A DNA stretch of 64,000 nt from Stenotrophomonas humi (GTDB taxonomy: Bacteria > Pseudomonadota > Gammaproteobacteria > Xanthomonadales > Xanthomonadaceae), in contig NZ_LDJI01000020.1 in NCBI RefSeq assembly GCF_001431415.1, positions 99,574 to 163,573 on the forward strand, given 5' to 3'. A program made the translations under genes and the position numbers. Position 1 is the first letter of the stretch; each line of letters begins with the position of its first letter. Below the pieces are notes generated by a model. It worked only from the letters and a program-made list of their open reading frames with translations, was not told where the DNA came from and did not search any database. This document shows, piece by piece, positions 49,069 through 57,169 of this stretch.

Positions 49069-50586
49069 ATGGCCAGCCTCAACGCCGTCAAACAGTGGGA
49101 CCAGCAGTACGATCTCGTCATCGCCGGCTTTGGCCTGGCATCGATGTGCGCCGCCATCGAGGCGCATGACCTGGACCCGAGCCTGTCCATCCTCATCCTG
49201 GAAAAGGCCAACGAGGCCGAGACCGGCGGCAACAGCCGGGTGGCCGGCCAGTCGCTGCTGATCACCAAGAACGCCAAGGTGCTGGCCGAGTACCAGCGCA
49301 AGATGAGCGAGGCCAACCCGATCCCCGAAGACATGCTGGTGCCGTGGTCCGAGGCCATGGAAGCGCTGGAGCCGTGGATCCAGGAACGCGCGGCGCAGGC
49401 CGGTGCGCAGTTCATCCACGGCACCGGCTTCTCCGAGCGCGATGCGGTGCTGGAGTTCCCCGAGTTCGGTGCGCGCGAGGCCGTGCACTGCACTGCCACC
49501 ATCCTGCCGATCCCGTCGGGTGTGTACCTGGCCTTCCGCGAGAACATCCGCCTGCGCCCGCGCATCCAGATTGCGTTTGAATCGCCGATCAAGGACCTGG
49601 TGCAGGACCCGGACACGCTGGAAGTATTCGGCGTGATTGCCGAGCAGAACGGCCAGCCCATCGCCATCCGTGCCAACAAGGGCGTGGTGATGGCCACCGG
49701 TGGCTTTGAAGCCAACCTGGACATGCAGCGCAACTATTTCGGTCTGGCCAACCCGGCACCGCTGGGCACGCCGCACAACACCGGCGACGGCATCAAGATC
49801 CTGCAAAAGGCCGGTGCCGACCTGTGGCACATGCGCAACCAGGGCCAGTCCGGTGGCATCTGGCCGGGGTTCAAGCCGGAAGGCTTCGTCAACGGCTTCC
49901 TGCGCAACTTCTTCTGGCAGAGCTTCAGCTGGATTGAAGTGGACGCCAACACCGAGCGTTTCTACAACGAAACCGCCGAACTGCAGCTCACCCACTACAA
50001 GGAAAAGAAGCACGGCCACTGGGTGGACACGCCGCACTATCGCGCGCAGCCGGTGCACATGATCTTCGATGCCATCACCTGCCAGTACAACAAGCTGGTG
50101 GTGGAAGTGATGAGCTGGAACCCGGTGGTGCGTGGCTACAAGTGGTCCGACGACAACGCGGTGGAAATCGAGAAGGGCTGGATCCAGAAGGCCGATACGC
50201 TTGAAGAACTGGCGCTGAAGATCAGCCGTGACCCAGCCAAACTGCGCGCAGCGGTGGACCGCTACAACGCGGCCTGCACTGCCAAACAGGATGCCGATTT
50301 CGGCCGCAACCCGGACACGCTGTTCCCGATCGCACAGGGCCCGTTCTACGGGGTGCGCGTGGACCCGGTGATCGTCTGCACGGGCGGTGGTGCGCGCCGC
50401 AACATCAAGTCCGAAGTGCTGGACCACGAAGGCCAGCCGATCCCGCGCCTGTACGAAGCCGGCGAGATGGGCTCGATGTTCTCGGATCTGTACCAGAACG
50501 GTTCGTACCTGACCGAAGCGATGATTTCCGGCCGCGCGGCGGGCCGTGAAATCGTCGGCCTGAAGCACTGGGAGGGCGGCGCATGA
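49069..50586 (+). CDS. FAD-dependent dehydrogenase (fumarate reductase/ketosteroid-dehydrogenase flavoprotein group)
   Basis: This 505-residue protein has an N-terminal dinucleotide fold (YDLVIAGFGLASMCAAIEAH), the GGNSRVAGQ segment, a substrate-cap region, GVVMATGGFEANLDMQRNYFG, and a C-terminal FAD site (RLYEAGEMGSMFSDLYQNGSYLTEAMISGRAAGR). In the first motif GxGxxS/A replaces GxGxxG, a variation seen in this family. It introduces or reduces a C=C bond next to a carbonyl or carboxylate; tricarballylate dehydrogenase-like enzymes are relatives. The ATG follows CGGAGGGG. It overlaps a 63-residue partner gene by 4 bp. Confidence 0.9.
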   Translation: MASLNAVKQWDQQYDLVIAGFGLASMCAAIEAHDLDPSLSILILEKANEAETGGNSRVAGQSLLITKNAKVLAEYQRKMSEANPIPEDMLVPWSEAMEALEPWIQERAAQAGAQFIHGTGFSERDAVLEFPEFGAREAVHCTATILPIPSGVYLAFRENIRLRPRIQIAFESPIKDLVQDPDTLEVFGVIAEQNGQPIAIRANKGVVMATGGFEANLDMQRNYFGLANPAPLGTPHNTGDGIKILQKAGADLWHMRNQGQSGGIWPGFKPEGFVNGFLRNFFWQSFSWIEVDANTERFYNETAELQLTHYKEKKHGHWVDTPHYRAQPVHMIFDAITCQYNKLVVEVMSWNPVVRGYKWSDDNAVEIEKGWIQKADTLEELALKISRDPAKLRAAVDRYNAACTAKQDADFGRNPDTLFPIAQGPFYGVRVDPVIVCTGGGARRNIKSEVLDHEGQPIPRLYEAGEMGSMFSDLYQNGSYLTEAMISGRAAGREIVGLKHWEGGA

Positions 50587-50774
50587 AGGTTGCGACTCCG
50601 GCGATGAAGCTCGACGTGCGCATCAATGACGTCAAGGCCGAAGATGGCCTGCTGGTGATGGATGGTGTCGCCGGCATGCTGCCGTGCAAAACCAGCCTGA
50701 CGCCTGCCGAGTTCCGGCAGATGATGCGATTGGCGCTGCAGCCGAGCGTGCTGGCGTTGTTGTTCAAGAAATGA
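50583..50774 (+). CDS. Small protein coupled to the FAD dehydrogenase
   Basis: A 63-residue product starting at ATG 50583 in an ATGA overlap with the flavoprotein gene. Segments LDVRINDVKAEDGLLVMDGVAGMLPC and SLTPAEFRQMMRLALQPSVL. No family recognised. The tight coupling suggests a subunit, assembly factor or regulator of the flavoprotein. Confidence 0.65.
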   Translation: MKVATPAMKLDVRINDVKAEDGLLVMDGVAGMLPCKTSLTPAEFRQMMRLALQPSVLALLFKK

Positions 50775-50837
50775 GGGCATGAAGCACCGGGCTAGAAGTC
50801 CTTGCTTGAAGCCCTTGCTCAAAGCCCTTGCTCAAAG

Positions 50838-50877
50838 CCCCTCTCCCGCGTGCGGGAGAGGGGTTGGGGTGAGGGGG
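50838..50877. repeat. Extragenic repeat, single-armed copy
   Basis: CCCCTCTCCCG-cgtg-CGGGAGAGGGG followed by TTGGGGTGAGGG, in the convergent space between the flavoprotein operon and GntR3. Preceded by short tandem AAGCCCTTGCT(C/T)-like units (about 50800-50837). Confidence 0.85.
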
Positions 50878-50886
50878 GCTCCACCC

Positions 50887-51627
50887 TCAACGATGATTGC
50901 GCGACAGCACCATCGAGTACGCGAACCTGCCTGGTGGGTGCAGGCTGATCGCCATCAGCAGCAGGCGGCCATTGGCATCGCGATATCGACGCTGCACGCG
51001 CATGGCCGGTTCGGTCTTCTTGATGTCCAGCAGTTTGGCGTCAGCGGCATCGAACGAGGCGGCATCAAATACCTGCTCCACGCGCGACAGCCGGGACGGA
51101 TCAAGGAACCTGGCAACCGCCCGCGCCGCGCCTGCCACGTCCAGCAGCTTGTCGACGGGCACGCCGCTGCGCACCGGCACCAGCATCTCGGTCACCGCGA
51201 TCGGCTCGCGGGTCTGTTCTTCCAGGCGCAGGCAGTGCAGGCGCAGGTATTCCTTGCCTTCGGCGATATCCAGGCGCTGCGCGATTGCCGCATCGGCGAC
51301 CAGGCGCTGGGCTTCAAGTACCTTCAGGCGGGTGCTGTTGCCGTACTGCATCAGCAGGTCGACCGTGTCGATCTCATGTTCGTAGCGCATCGCTGCACTC
51401 TGCGCGATCACCCGGGTGCCGGCGCCCGGGCGGCGCTGTACCAGCCCGGCGCTGATCAACTGTGCCAGTGCCGCGCGTGCGGTGTGGCGGCTGACGCTGA
51501 AGCGCTCGCATAGTTCCAGTTCGGTGGGCAGCAGGGTGCCCACGGCGTACTCGCCTTTCTCGATTGCTGCCTGTAACAGATCGCCAAGTTCGGCATAGCG
51601 GGGCTTGCTGCGTCGCGTACCAGTCAT
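50887..51627 (-). CDS. GntR-family (HutC/UTRA) transcriptional regulator 3
   Basis: From the ATG at 51627 the product has 246 residues, with a winged helix (LLPTELELCERFSVSRHTARAALAQL) and a UTRA domain (EQTREPIAVTEMLVPV). It is less similar to GntR1 and GntR2 than those are to each other. It follows the CoA-transferase gene by 16 bp on the same strand, so the two share a promoter near 52.9 kb. It probably controls that divergent promoter, where an ATCATATGAT dyad lies next to the TGTCCGGACA palindrome. Confidence 0.9.
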   Translation of the reverse strand: MTGTRRSKPRYAELGDLLQAAIEKGEYAVGTLLPTELELCERFSVSRHTARAALAQLISAGLVQRRPGAGTRVIAQSAAMRYEHEIDTVDLLMQYGNSTRLKVLEAQRLVADAAIAQRLDIAEGKEYLRLHCLRLEEQTREPIAVTEMLVPVRSGVPVDKLLDVAGAARAVARFLDPSRLSRVEQVFDAASFDAADAKLLDIKKTEPAMRVQRRYRDANGRLLLMAISLHPPGRFAYSMVLSRNHR

Positions 51628-51643
51628 ATGTACTGATCCTTGT

Positions 51644-52888
51644 TCAAAGTCTGTGCGAAAGCGCCTGCCAATTGCGTTCCAGGGCTTCGCGGTGTTCGGG
51701 AGCGGCAATGGCGATCAGGGCACGGGCCCTGGCGTGGACATCAAGGTGGCGCAGGTCGGCGACACCGTATTCGCTGACGATGCAGTCAGCATCCACGCGC
51801 GCCAGGCTCACTGGCCCCGCGGGAAGCATCGGCACAATCCTGCTTTCGCCCTTGGGGGTGCTGGCAGGGAGTGCAATGATGCCGCGACCGCCTACCGATT
51901 GGCGAGCGCCTTGCAGGAAATCGGGCAGGCCGCCGACACCACTCAGTTGGCGTCCAGACAGGAACTCGCCGTTCACCTGGCCCAGTAGATCCACCGACAA
52001 TGCGCTGTTGATGGCGGTCAGACGAGGCAGGGCGCCCAGCACGGCATGATCATGGGTATGGCCCACGTCGCGGAATACAACGGTGCGCGGGGCGATGTCA
52101 TACAGCGCGGCGGTACCCAGCGCCACACCGGCAACGACCGCATCCGGGGCGGGTGAAAGCGCACCGGAATCCATCAACCCCAGCAATCCGTCGGAGACCA
52201 TGCCGCTGTGGATACGCAGGTTGCGGCGCTCGCGCACCGCACGCAGTACCGCCGATTGCAGCCTGCCCAGGCCCAACTGCAGGGTGGCGCCGTCCTCCAC
52301 CAGCGTGGCCACCTGCGCGGCCACTGCGTCCATTGCCGGGTCGGTGGCGGGGTCGGGGATTTCCAGCAGCGGCATGTCCTGTTCGATGGCGGCGGTGATC
52401 CGCGCCAAGGGGATGGACGGGCCGCGTGTGCGCGGCATGCGCGGATTGATGTGCGCCAGGATGCGTGTCGCACGCGGCCATGCTGCGGGGGTGAAGTCAC
52501 AGGCCACGCCCAGTGAGCAGTTGCCGTCATCATCTGGTGGTGCCACTTGCACCAGCACGGTGTCGAAACTCACCTTCTCGCGCAGCCAGCGCCAGGTGGC
52601 GGTGTAGGTCATTGGCAGGTAATCGACGCGGCCCTCCAGCCAGGACGCGCGCAGGTCGCCACTCAGGAAGATGCTGCGCTGGCGTGTCTGCGGGTGCAGG
52701 GCGGCGAAATCGAAGCTGTTGACCGTTGGGATGTAAACACCGGTGAAGCGCAGCCCGGCGCAGCGCTGCGGCTGTGCACGCAGCCACGATTCAAACAGCA
52801 GCGAGTGGCCGGCGCAGCCGGGCGCGAAGATCTCGCGGCCCTGGGCAAGGTGGTCGAAGAAGGTGTCGGCATCCAGCGGTCGGGGCAT
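51644..52888 (-). CDS. Acetyl-CoA hydrolase/transferase-family (class I) CoA-transferase
   Basis: This 414-residue protein belongs to the group of 4-hydroxybutyrate and itaconate CoA-transferases: YLPMTYTATWRWL, VQVAPPDDDGNCSLGV, LQLGLGRLQSAVL and the C-terminal SEYGVADLRHLDVHARARALIAIAAPEHR. At the place where 4-hydroxybutyrate CoA-transferases have the catalytic Glu (IHTEM-SDG), it has IHSGMVSDG with Gly229. Either another Glu serves or the chemistry differs. An itaconate/dicarboxylate CoA-transferase is plausible given the CitE-MaoC pair elsewhere. It is divergent from the PrpD operon. Confidence 0.87.
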   Translation of the reverse strand: MPRPLDADTFFDHLAQGREIFAPGCAGHSLLFESWLRAQPQRCAGLRFTGVYIPTVNSFDFAALHPQTRQRSIFLSGDLRASWLEGRVDYLPMTYTATWRWLREKVSFDTVLVQVAPPDDDGNCSLGVACDFTPAAWPRATRILAHINPRMPRTRGPSIPLARITAAIEQDMPLLEIPDPATDPAMDAVAAQVATLVEDGATLQLGLGRLQSAVLRAVRERRNLRIHSGMVSDGLLGLMDSGALSPAPDAVVAGVALGTAALYDIAPRTVVFRDVGHTHDHAVLGALPRLTAINSALSVDLLGQVNGEFLSGRQLSGVGGLPDFLQGARQSVGGRGIIALPASTPKGESRIVPMLPAGPVSLARVDADCIVSEYGVADLRHLDVHARARALIAIAAPEHREALERNWQALSHRL

Positions 52889-52917
52889 GTGGGGTGATTG
52901 CAGGTTGCGGGAAGTGG

Positions 52918-52938
52918 ATCATATGATATGTCCGGACA
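52918..52938. promoter_or_regulatory. Composite operator: ATCATATGAT dyad abutting TGTCCGGACA (copy 3)
   Basis: ATCATATGAT (52918-52927) and TGTCCGGACA (52929-52938) are two perfect palindromes separated by one base, in the 126-bp space between the divergent CoA-transferase and PrpD-like starts. The second is identical to the cores at 10153 and 25749, and the following AAAGT also matches the 25.7-kb copy. Confidence 0.75.
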
Positions 52939-53014
52939 AAGTCGGTTATGCTCCTTTCACCGCAGCGTTTCCGCCACACCGCTTTTTCTGTCTGCAACGA
53001 GCCCCCGCCACGCG

Positions 53015-54373
53015 ATGACTACGCCTGCTGCCAGCCTTACCGAACAGCTTGCCCAGCGCCTGCAACGGCCGGTGGATGCCGCCGCGCGGCAGCGCGCCGC
53101 GTTGTTGCTGGTGGATTGGTTGGGCTGCGCGCTGGCCGCATTGCGCTACCCGCTCGCCGCACAGCTGCGCAGCGTGGTGCAGGTGCAATCGTTCGGTCCG
53201 GCGGCAGCGCTCGGCGTCGGCGGGCGCTGCGTGAACGATGCGTTGCTGATCAATGGCGCGCTGGGCAATGTGCTGGAAATGGATGACGTGCATCGCGGCG
53301 CCATCCTGCACCCGGGCCCGGTGGTGATTCCCGTCGCGCTGGCGGCCGCACAGGCCGAGAATGCCGATGGCATCGCGCTGCTTGACGCAGTGGTACGCGG
53401 CTACGAAGCCACCATCCGTGTGGGTCGCGCACTGGGCCGTGGCCACTATCGCTATTGGCATCCCACCTCGACCGCAGGCGCGTTTGGCGCTGCCGCGGCA
53501 GGTGCCTCGATACTGCGCTTACCTGCCGATGCGCTGGCCGATGCATTGGGCAATGCCGGCAGCCGCACGGGCGGGCTGTGGCAGATGCGCCACGAGCCGG
53601 TGCCGACCAAGTCGCTGCACAACGCCGAAGCCGCACGCAGTGGCTGGCTGGCGGCGCAACTGGCGCTGGCGGGCATGCGTGGGCCGCGCAGGATACTGGA
53701 AGGCGAGCAGGGTCTGTTTGCCGCCACCGCGCCGGATGCCGTGCCGGAACAGGTGGTTGCCGACGAAGCTGACTGGTTGATCCACAGCACCAGCCTCAAA
53801 CCGTGGCCGGCCTGCCGGCATGCGCACCCGGCCATCGATGCGATGCGGGAGGCACTTGGTGGGCTGGCCGAGGCGGACATCGCGCAGATCACGCGCATTG
53901 AAGTGCATACCTACGCCGAAGCCCTGCGCTTCTGCGACCGCCCGCGGCCATCCACCGAACTGGAAGCAAAGTTCAGCCTGCAACATGCCTTGGCATCGAT
54001 CTTCGTACATGGACGTCCGCAGCTGGATCACTACACCGCCGAGAGTTGCAGCGACGAAGACGTGGCGCAGTGGCGCGAACGCGTCCACCTCACCGAAGAC
54101 ACGGCATGCAGCGAACGTTTCCCTGCGCATTACGGTGCCACGCTGGTCCTGCACCTGGCCGATGGCCGGCAGCGGGAGGCGGCACGCATCGATGCCTGGG
54201 GCGATCCGGAATGCCCGATGTCCACCGATGACGTGATCGCCAAGGCGATGGCGTTGGCGCAATGGGGTGGCGTATCGGCCGGGCTGGCGCAATCCCTCTT
54301 TGGGCAGGTGCAGGCGCTGGCCGATGGCGGCAGTCTGGACGCCCTGAACACGATGTTGGCGCGGGTGGCCTGA
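53015..54373 (+). CDS. MmgE/PrpD-family protein 1
   Basis: From the ATG at 53015 the protein has 452 residues. The family signature LLINGALGNVLEMDDVHRGAILHPGPVVIPVALA (near residues 75-110) and the later HYTAESCSDEDVAQWRERVHL are present. The MmgE/PrpD family includes 2-methylcitrate dehydratase, cis-aconitate decarboxylase and epimerases of dicarboxylates. Being one of two adjacent copies with low mutual similarity suggests two steps or a heteromer. No prpC accompanies it. It is the first gene of a five-gene operon. Confidence 0.9.
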   Translation: MTTPAASLTEQLAQRLQRPVDAAARQRAALLLVDWLGCALAALRYPLAAQLRSVVQVQSFGPAAALGVGGRCVNDALLINGALGNVLEMDDVHRGAILHPGPVVIPVALAAAQAENADGIALLDAVVRGYEATIRVGRALGRGHYRYWHPTSTAGAFGAAAAGASILRLPADALADALGNAGSRTGGLWQMRHEPVPTKSLHNAEAARSGWLAAQLALAGMRGPRRILEGEQGLFAATAPDAVPEQVVADEADWLIHSTSLKPWPACRHAHPAIDAMREALGGLAEADIAQITRIEVHTYAEALRFCDRPRPSTELEAKFSLQHALASIFVHGRPQLDHYTAESCSDEDVAQWRERVHLTEDTACSERFPAHYGATLVLHLADGRQREAARIDAWGDPECPMSTDDVIAKAMALAQWGGVSAGLAQSLFGQVQALADGGSLDALNTMLARVA

Positions 54374-55764
54374 TGCGATTGACCGAAGCCCTGTTGCAGC
54401 ACGCAAGCACGCTGCGCTTTGAAGACCTGTCGGCCGAGGCGGTCGCCGCAACGCGCATCTTCGCGATGGACTCGATGGCGGTCGGTATTTCCGGCTCCGG
54501 CCCGCAGGTGCCATTGACCCAGACGGTGCGACGCAGCGTCGCCAGCTACGGCGCCGGCAATGCCGCGCGGGTGTGGGTGACAGGCGAGGCCCTGCCTGCT
54601 GCCAGTGCGGCGATGGTCAACGGCTACCAGATCCACAGCCAGGAATTCGATTGCGTGCATATGCCGGCGGTGGTGCATCCGCTGGCGGTGATCCAGTCGG
54701 CACTGTTCGCCGCCGCCGAGCAGCGCGCAAACGTGGATGGCCTGCCGGTGGACGGCAAGGCACTGATCACCGCGCTCAATGTCGCCGTGGATGTGGCGAC
54801 GCTGATCGGCATCAGCGGCCGTGCGCCGATGCGCTTCTTCCGCCCGTCGATGTGCGGCGCCTTGGGCGCGGTCGCCGGCATCGCACACCTGCATGGCGCC
54901 GATGAAGAACAACTGCGTCGCGCGCTTGGCCTCATTTACAGCCATCTGTCCGGCACCATGCAGGCACATGTGGAAGGCTCACCCACGCTGGCTTTGCAGG
55001 TCGCATTGAACGCGCGCGCTGCGTTGAGCTGCTGGGAACTGGCCCGCAATGGATTCCCGGCGCCACGCGAAATGCTGGAAGGGCCATTCGGCTATCTGCC
55101 ACTGATCGAAGGGGAGTTTGATACCGCGCCCTCGCTGCAGAAGCTGGCCGCGCGCGAAGCGCAGATTCTCGACGTCAGCCACAAGGTGTTCCCCACCGGC
55201 GGCGCCGCGCATGCTGCGCAGGACATGTTGATGGAGCTGCGTGAGCAGCATGGCCTGAACCTGGACAACGTCGTGTCCATCGAACTGCAGGCACCGCCAT
55301 TGGTGCGCCGCCTGGTCGGACGCCCCTGTCAGCCCGCCATGGAAACCAGCTATGCACGGCTGTGCCTGCCTTTCCTGTTGGGCACGGTGTTGCTGGACGG
55401 GAAGGTCGGTTTGTCGGCCTATGCGCCCGGAAAACTGGCTGATCCGCGTCTGGCGGCATTCGCACCGCAGGTGAGCCTGGTACCGAACGACCGCGACGAT
55501 CCGAATGCACTGGTGCCGCAATCAATGACGGTCGTACTGCGCGATGGTCGTGCGCTGCACAACCACCGCGATGCCGCCATCGGCTCACCGCAAAGGCCGC
55601 TGTCGCGTGCCCAGCAACTTGAAAAGTTCCACCACTGCCTTGACCACGCCGCGCGTCCGTTCGACGCCGGCCGCCGCGATGCCCTGATCTCCCACTTCGA
55701 CCATCTGCAGGACATCGACGATGTCCGCCGGCTGGTCGACCTGCTGATTGTCGAGACCCCATGA
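54373..55764 (+). CDS. MmgE/PrpD-family protein 2
   Basis: The start ATG shares a base with the previous stop (TGATG). The 463-residue product has MVNGYQIHSQEFDCVHMPAVVHPLAVIQSALFAAAE, SMCGALGAVAGIAHLHGADEEQLRRALGLIYSHLSGTM and HKVFPTGGAAHAAQD, all typical PrpD-family blocks. In the first block the acidic pair preceding His is EFDCVH rather than DDVH. It is co-translated with PrpD-like 1 and overlaps the ligase gene by 4 bp. Confidence 0.9.
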   Translation: MRLTEALLQHASTLRFEDLSAEAVAATRIFAMDSMAVGISGSGPQVPLTQTVRRSVASYGAGNAARVWVTGEALPAASAAMVNGYQIHSQEFDCVHMPAVVHPLAVIQSALFAAAEQRANVDGLPVDGKALITALNVAVDVATLIGISGRAPMRFFRPSMCGALGAVAGIAHLHGADEEQLRRALGLIYSHLSGTMQAHVEGSPTLALQVALNARAALSCWELARNGFPAPREMLEGPFGYLPLIEGEFDTAPSLQKLAAREAQILDVSHKVFPTGGAAHAAQDMLMELREQHGLNLDNVVSIELQAPPLVRRLVGRPCQPAMETSYARLCLPFLLGTVLLDGKVGLSAYAPGKLADPRLAAFAPQVSLVPNDRDDPNALVPQSMTVVLRDGRALHNHRDAAIGSPQRPLSRAQQLEKFHHCLDHAARPFDAGRRDALISHFDHLQDIDDVRRLVDLLIVETP

Positions 55765-57158
55765 CCTACGCCACCTACTTCGAGTCGTTCGATATCAAGG
55801 AACTGCTCACCCAGTTCCCGATGGACCAGGCCTTCACTGACAAGTTCAGGAACATCAGCCGCGAGCAACTGCGTGCCGAGCAGAACGCGATGTTCCTGCG
55901 TTGCGTGGCCCGCGCCTGGCAGATTCCGTTCTACCAGCGCCTGTGGGGCAACGCCGGCATCACGCCCGGCGACATCCAGAGCCTTGACGACATCACCAAG
56001 CTGCCAGTGTTCGGCAAGCACGAAATCATGGCCTCGGTGGAAGCCAATCCGCCGCTCGGCGATTTCCACGGCTGGCAGGACGGCACCGAAGCCGGCAACA
56101 AGCCGCTGGTGTTCCATACGACCTCCGGCACCACCGGCCGTCCGCAGCCGCTGGTGTTCTCACCGCATTCGCGCGAAGTACAGAGCCTGCTGCTGGCGCG
56201 CCTGTACCGCTGGCAGGGCATGCAGCCCGGTGACGTGGTCCATTCGGTGTACGGCCACGGCATGATCAATGGCGGCCACTACGTGCGCGAAGCGGTGACG
56301 CATTACACGCAGGCGTTGTTCTGTTCGGCCGGCACCGGCATCGAGATGCGTTCGGCGCAGCAGGTGCAGCTGATGAAGAACATGGGCGCCAATGTCATTG
56401 TCGGCTTCGCTGACTACATCAAGAAGCTGGCCGACGTGGCGCGTGAGAACGGCCTGGTGCCGGGCAAGGACATTCCGGTGCGGATGATCTGCGGCCACCT
56501 TGGCCGTGAATCACGCGAGACGCTTTCCGCCGCCTGGGGCGGTGTTGAACTGTACGACTGGTACGGCGTGGGCGACACCGGCGCGATTGCCGGGCAGGGC
56601 CCGGACCAGGATGGCCTGTACCTGATGGAGGACGCGCAGTACGTCGAGATCCTCGACGTGGACAGCGGTGCATTGGTGGCCGATGGCGAAACCGGCGACA
56701 TGGTGGTCACCTGCCTGTACAAGGACGACATCTACCCGATCATCCGCTTCAACACCCACGACGTGACCCGCGTGTTGACCACGCCATCAACGCTGGGCAT
56801 GAACCTGCGTCGCATCGAAGGCTTCCTTGGCCGCAGCGACAACATGGTCAAGATCCGCGGCATCAATGTGTTCCCCCAGGCGATGGCGCCGGTGCTGGAA
56901 GAACATGCATCGTTCGCCGGTGAGTTCATCTGCGTGGCCAGCCGTGACGAAAGCGGACGTGATGACCTGGCGGTGCACGTGGAAACGCGCGGCGCGGTGG
57001 GCGATGCACAGTTGGCCGCCGAGTTCGGCGCATTGCTGCGCCAGCGGCTGGGCGTTGAAATGAGTATCGTGCTGGTGGAGCCGGGCGCATTGGCCGCGCT
57101 GACCGGCATTGAAGTCCGGCAGAAGCCGGTGCGTCTGATCGACAAACGTTTCGCCTGA
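55761..57158 (+). CDS. Phenylacetate-CoA-ligase-like acyl-CoA ligase
   Basis: This 465-residue adenylate-forming enzyme resembles PaaK: HTTSGTTGRPQPLVFS (P-loop, near residue 120), YDWYGVGDTGAIAGQ, RFNTHDVTRVL and GRSDNMVKIRGINVFPQ. It activates a carboxylate with ATP and CoA. The aryl preference of PaaK cannot be assumed in this aliphatic context. 4-bp overlap with PrpD-like 2. Confidence 0.92.
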   Translation: MTYATYFESFDIKELLTQFPMDQAFTDKFRNISREQLRAEQNAMFLRCVARAWQIPFYQRLWGNAGITPGDIQSLDDITKLPVFGKHEIMASVEANPPLGDFHGWQDGTEAGNKPLVFHTTSGTTGRPQPLVFSPHSREVQSLLLARLYRWQGMQPGDVVHSVYGHGMINGGHYVREAVTHYTQALFCSAGTGIEMRSAQQVQLMKNMGANVIVGFADYIKKLADVARENGLVPGKDIPVRMICGHLGRESRETLSAAWGGVELYDWYGVGDTGAIAGQGPDQDGLYLMEDAQYVEILDVDSGALVADGETGDMVVTCLYKDDIYPIIRFNTHDVTRVLTTPSTLGMNLRRIEGFLGRSDNMVKIRGINVFPQAMAPVLEEHASFAGEFICVASRDESGRDDLAVHVETRGAVGDAQLAAEFGALLRQRLGVEMSIVLVEPGALAALTGIEVRQKPVRLIDKRFA

Positions 57159-57169
57159 GGAAAGCCCCC

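Noticed and set aside
53015..55764. Methylcitrate cycle (two PrpD-like genes plus a PrpB-like gene)
   Set aside because: No prpC or acnD is present, the genes are 30 kb apart, and the PrpB-like gene is co-transcribed with imide and amide hydrolases. A complete propionate cycle is not supported.
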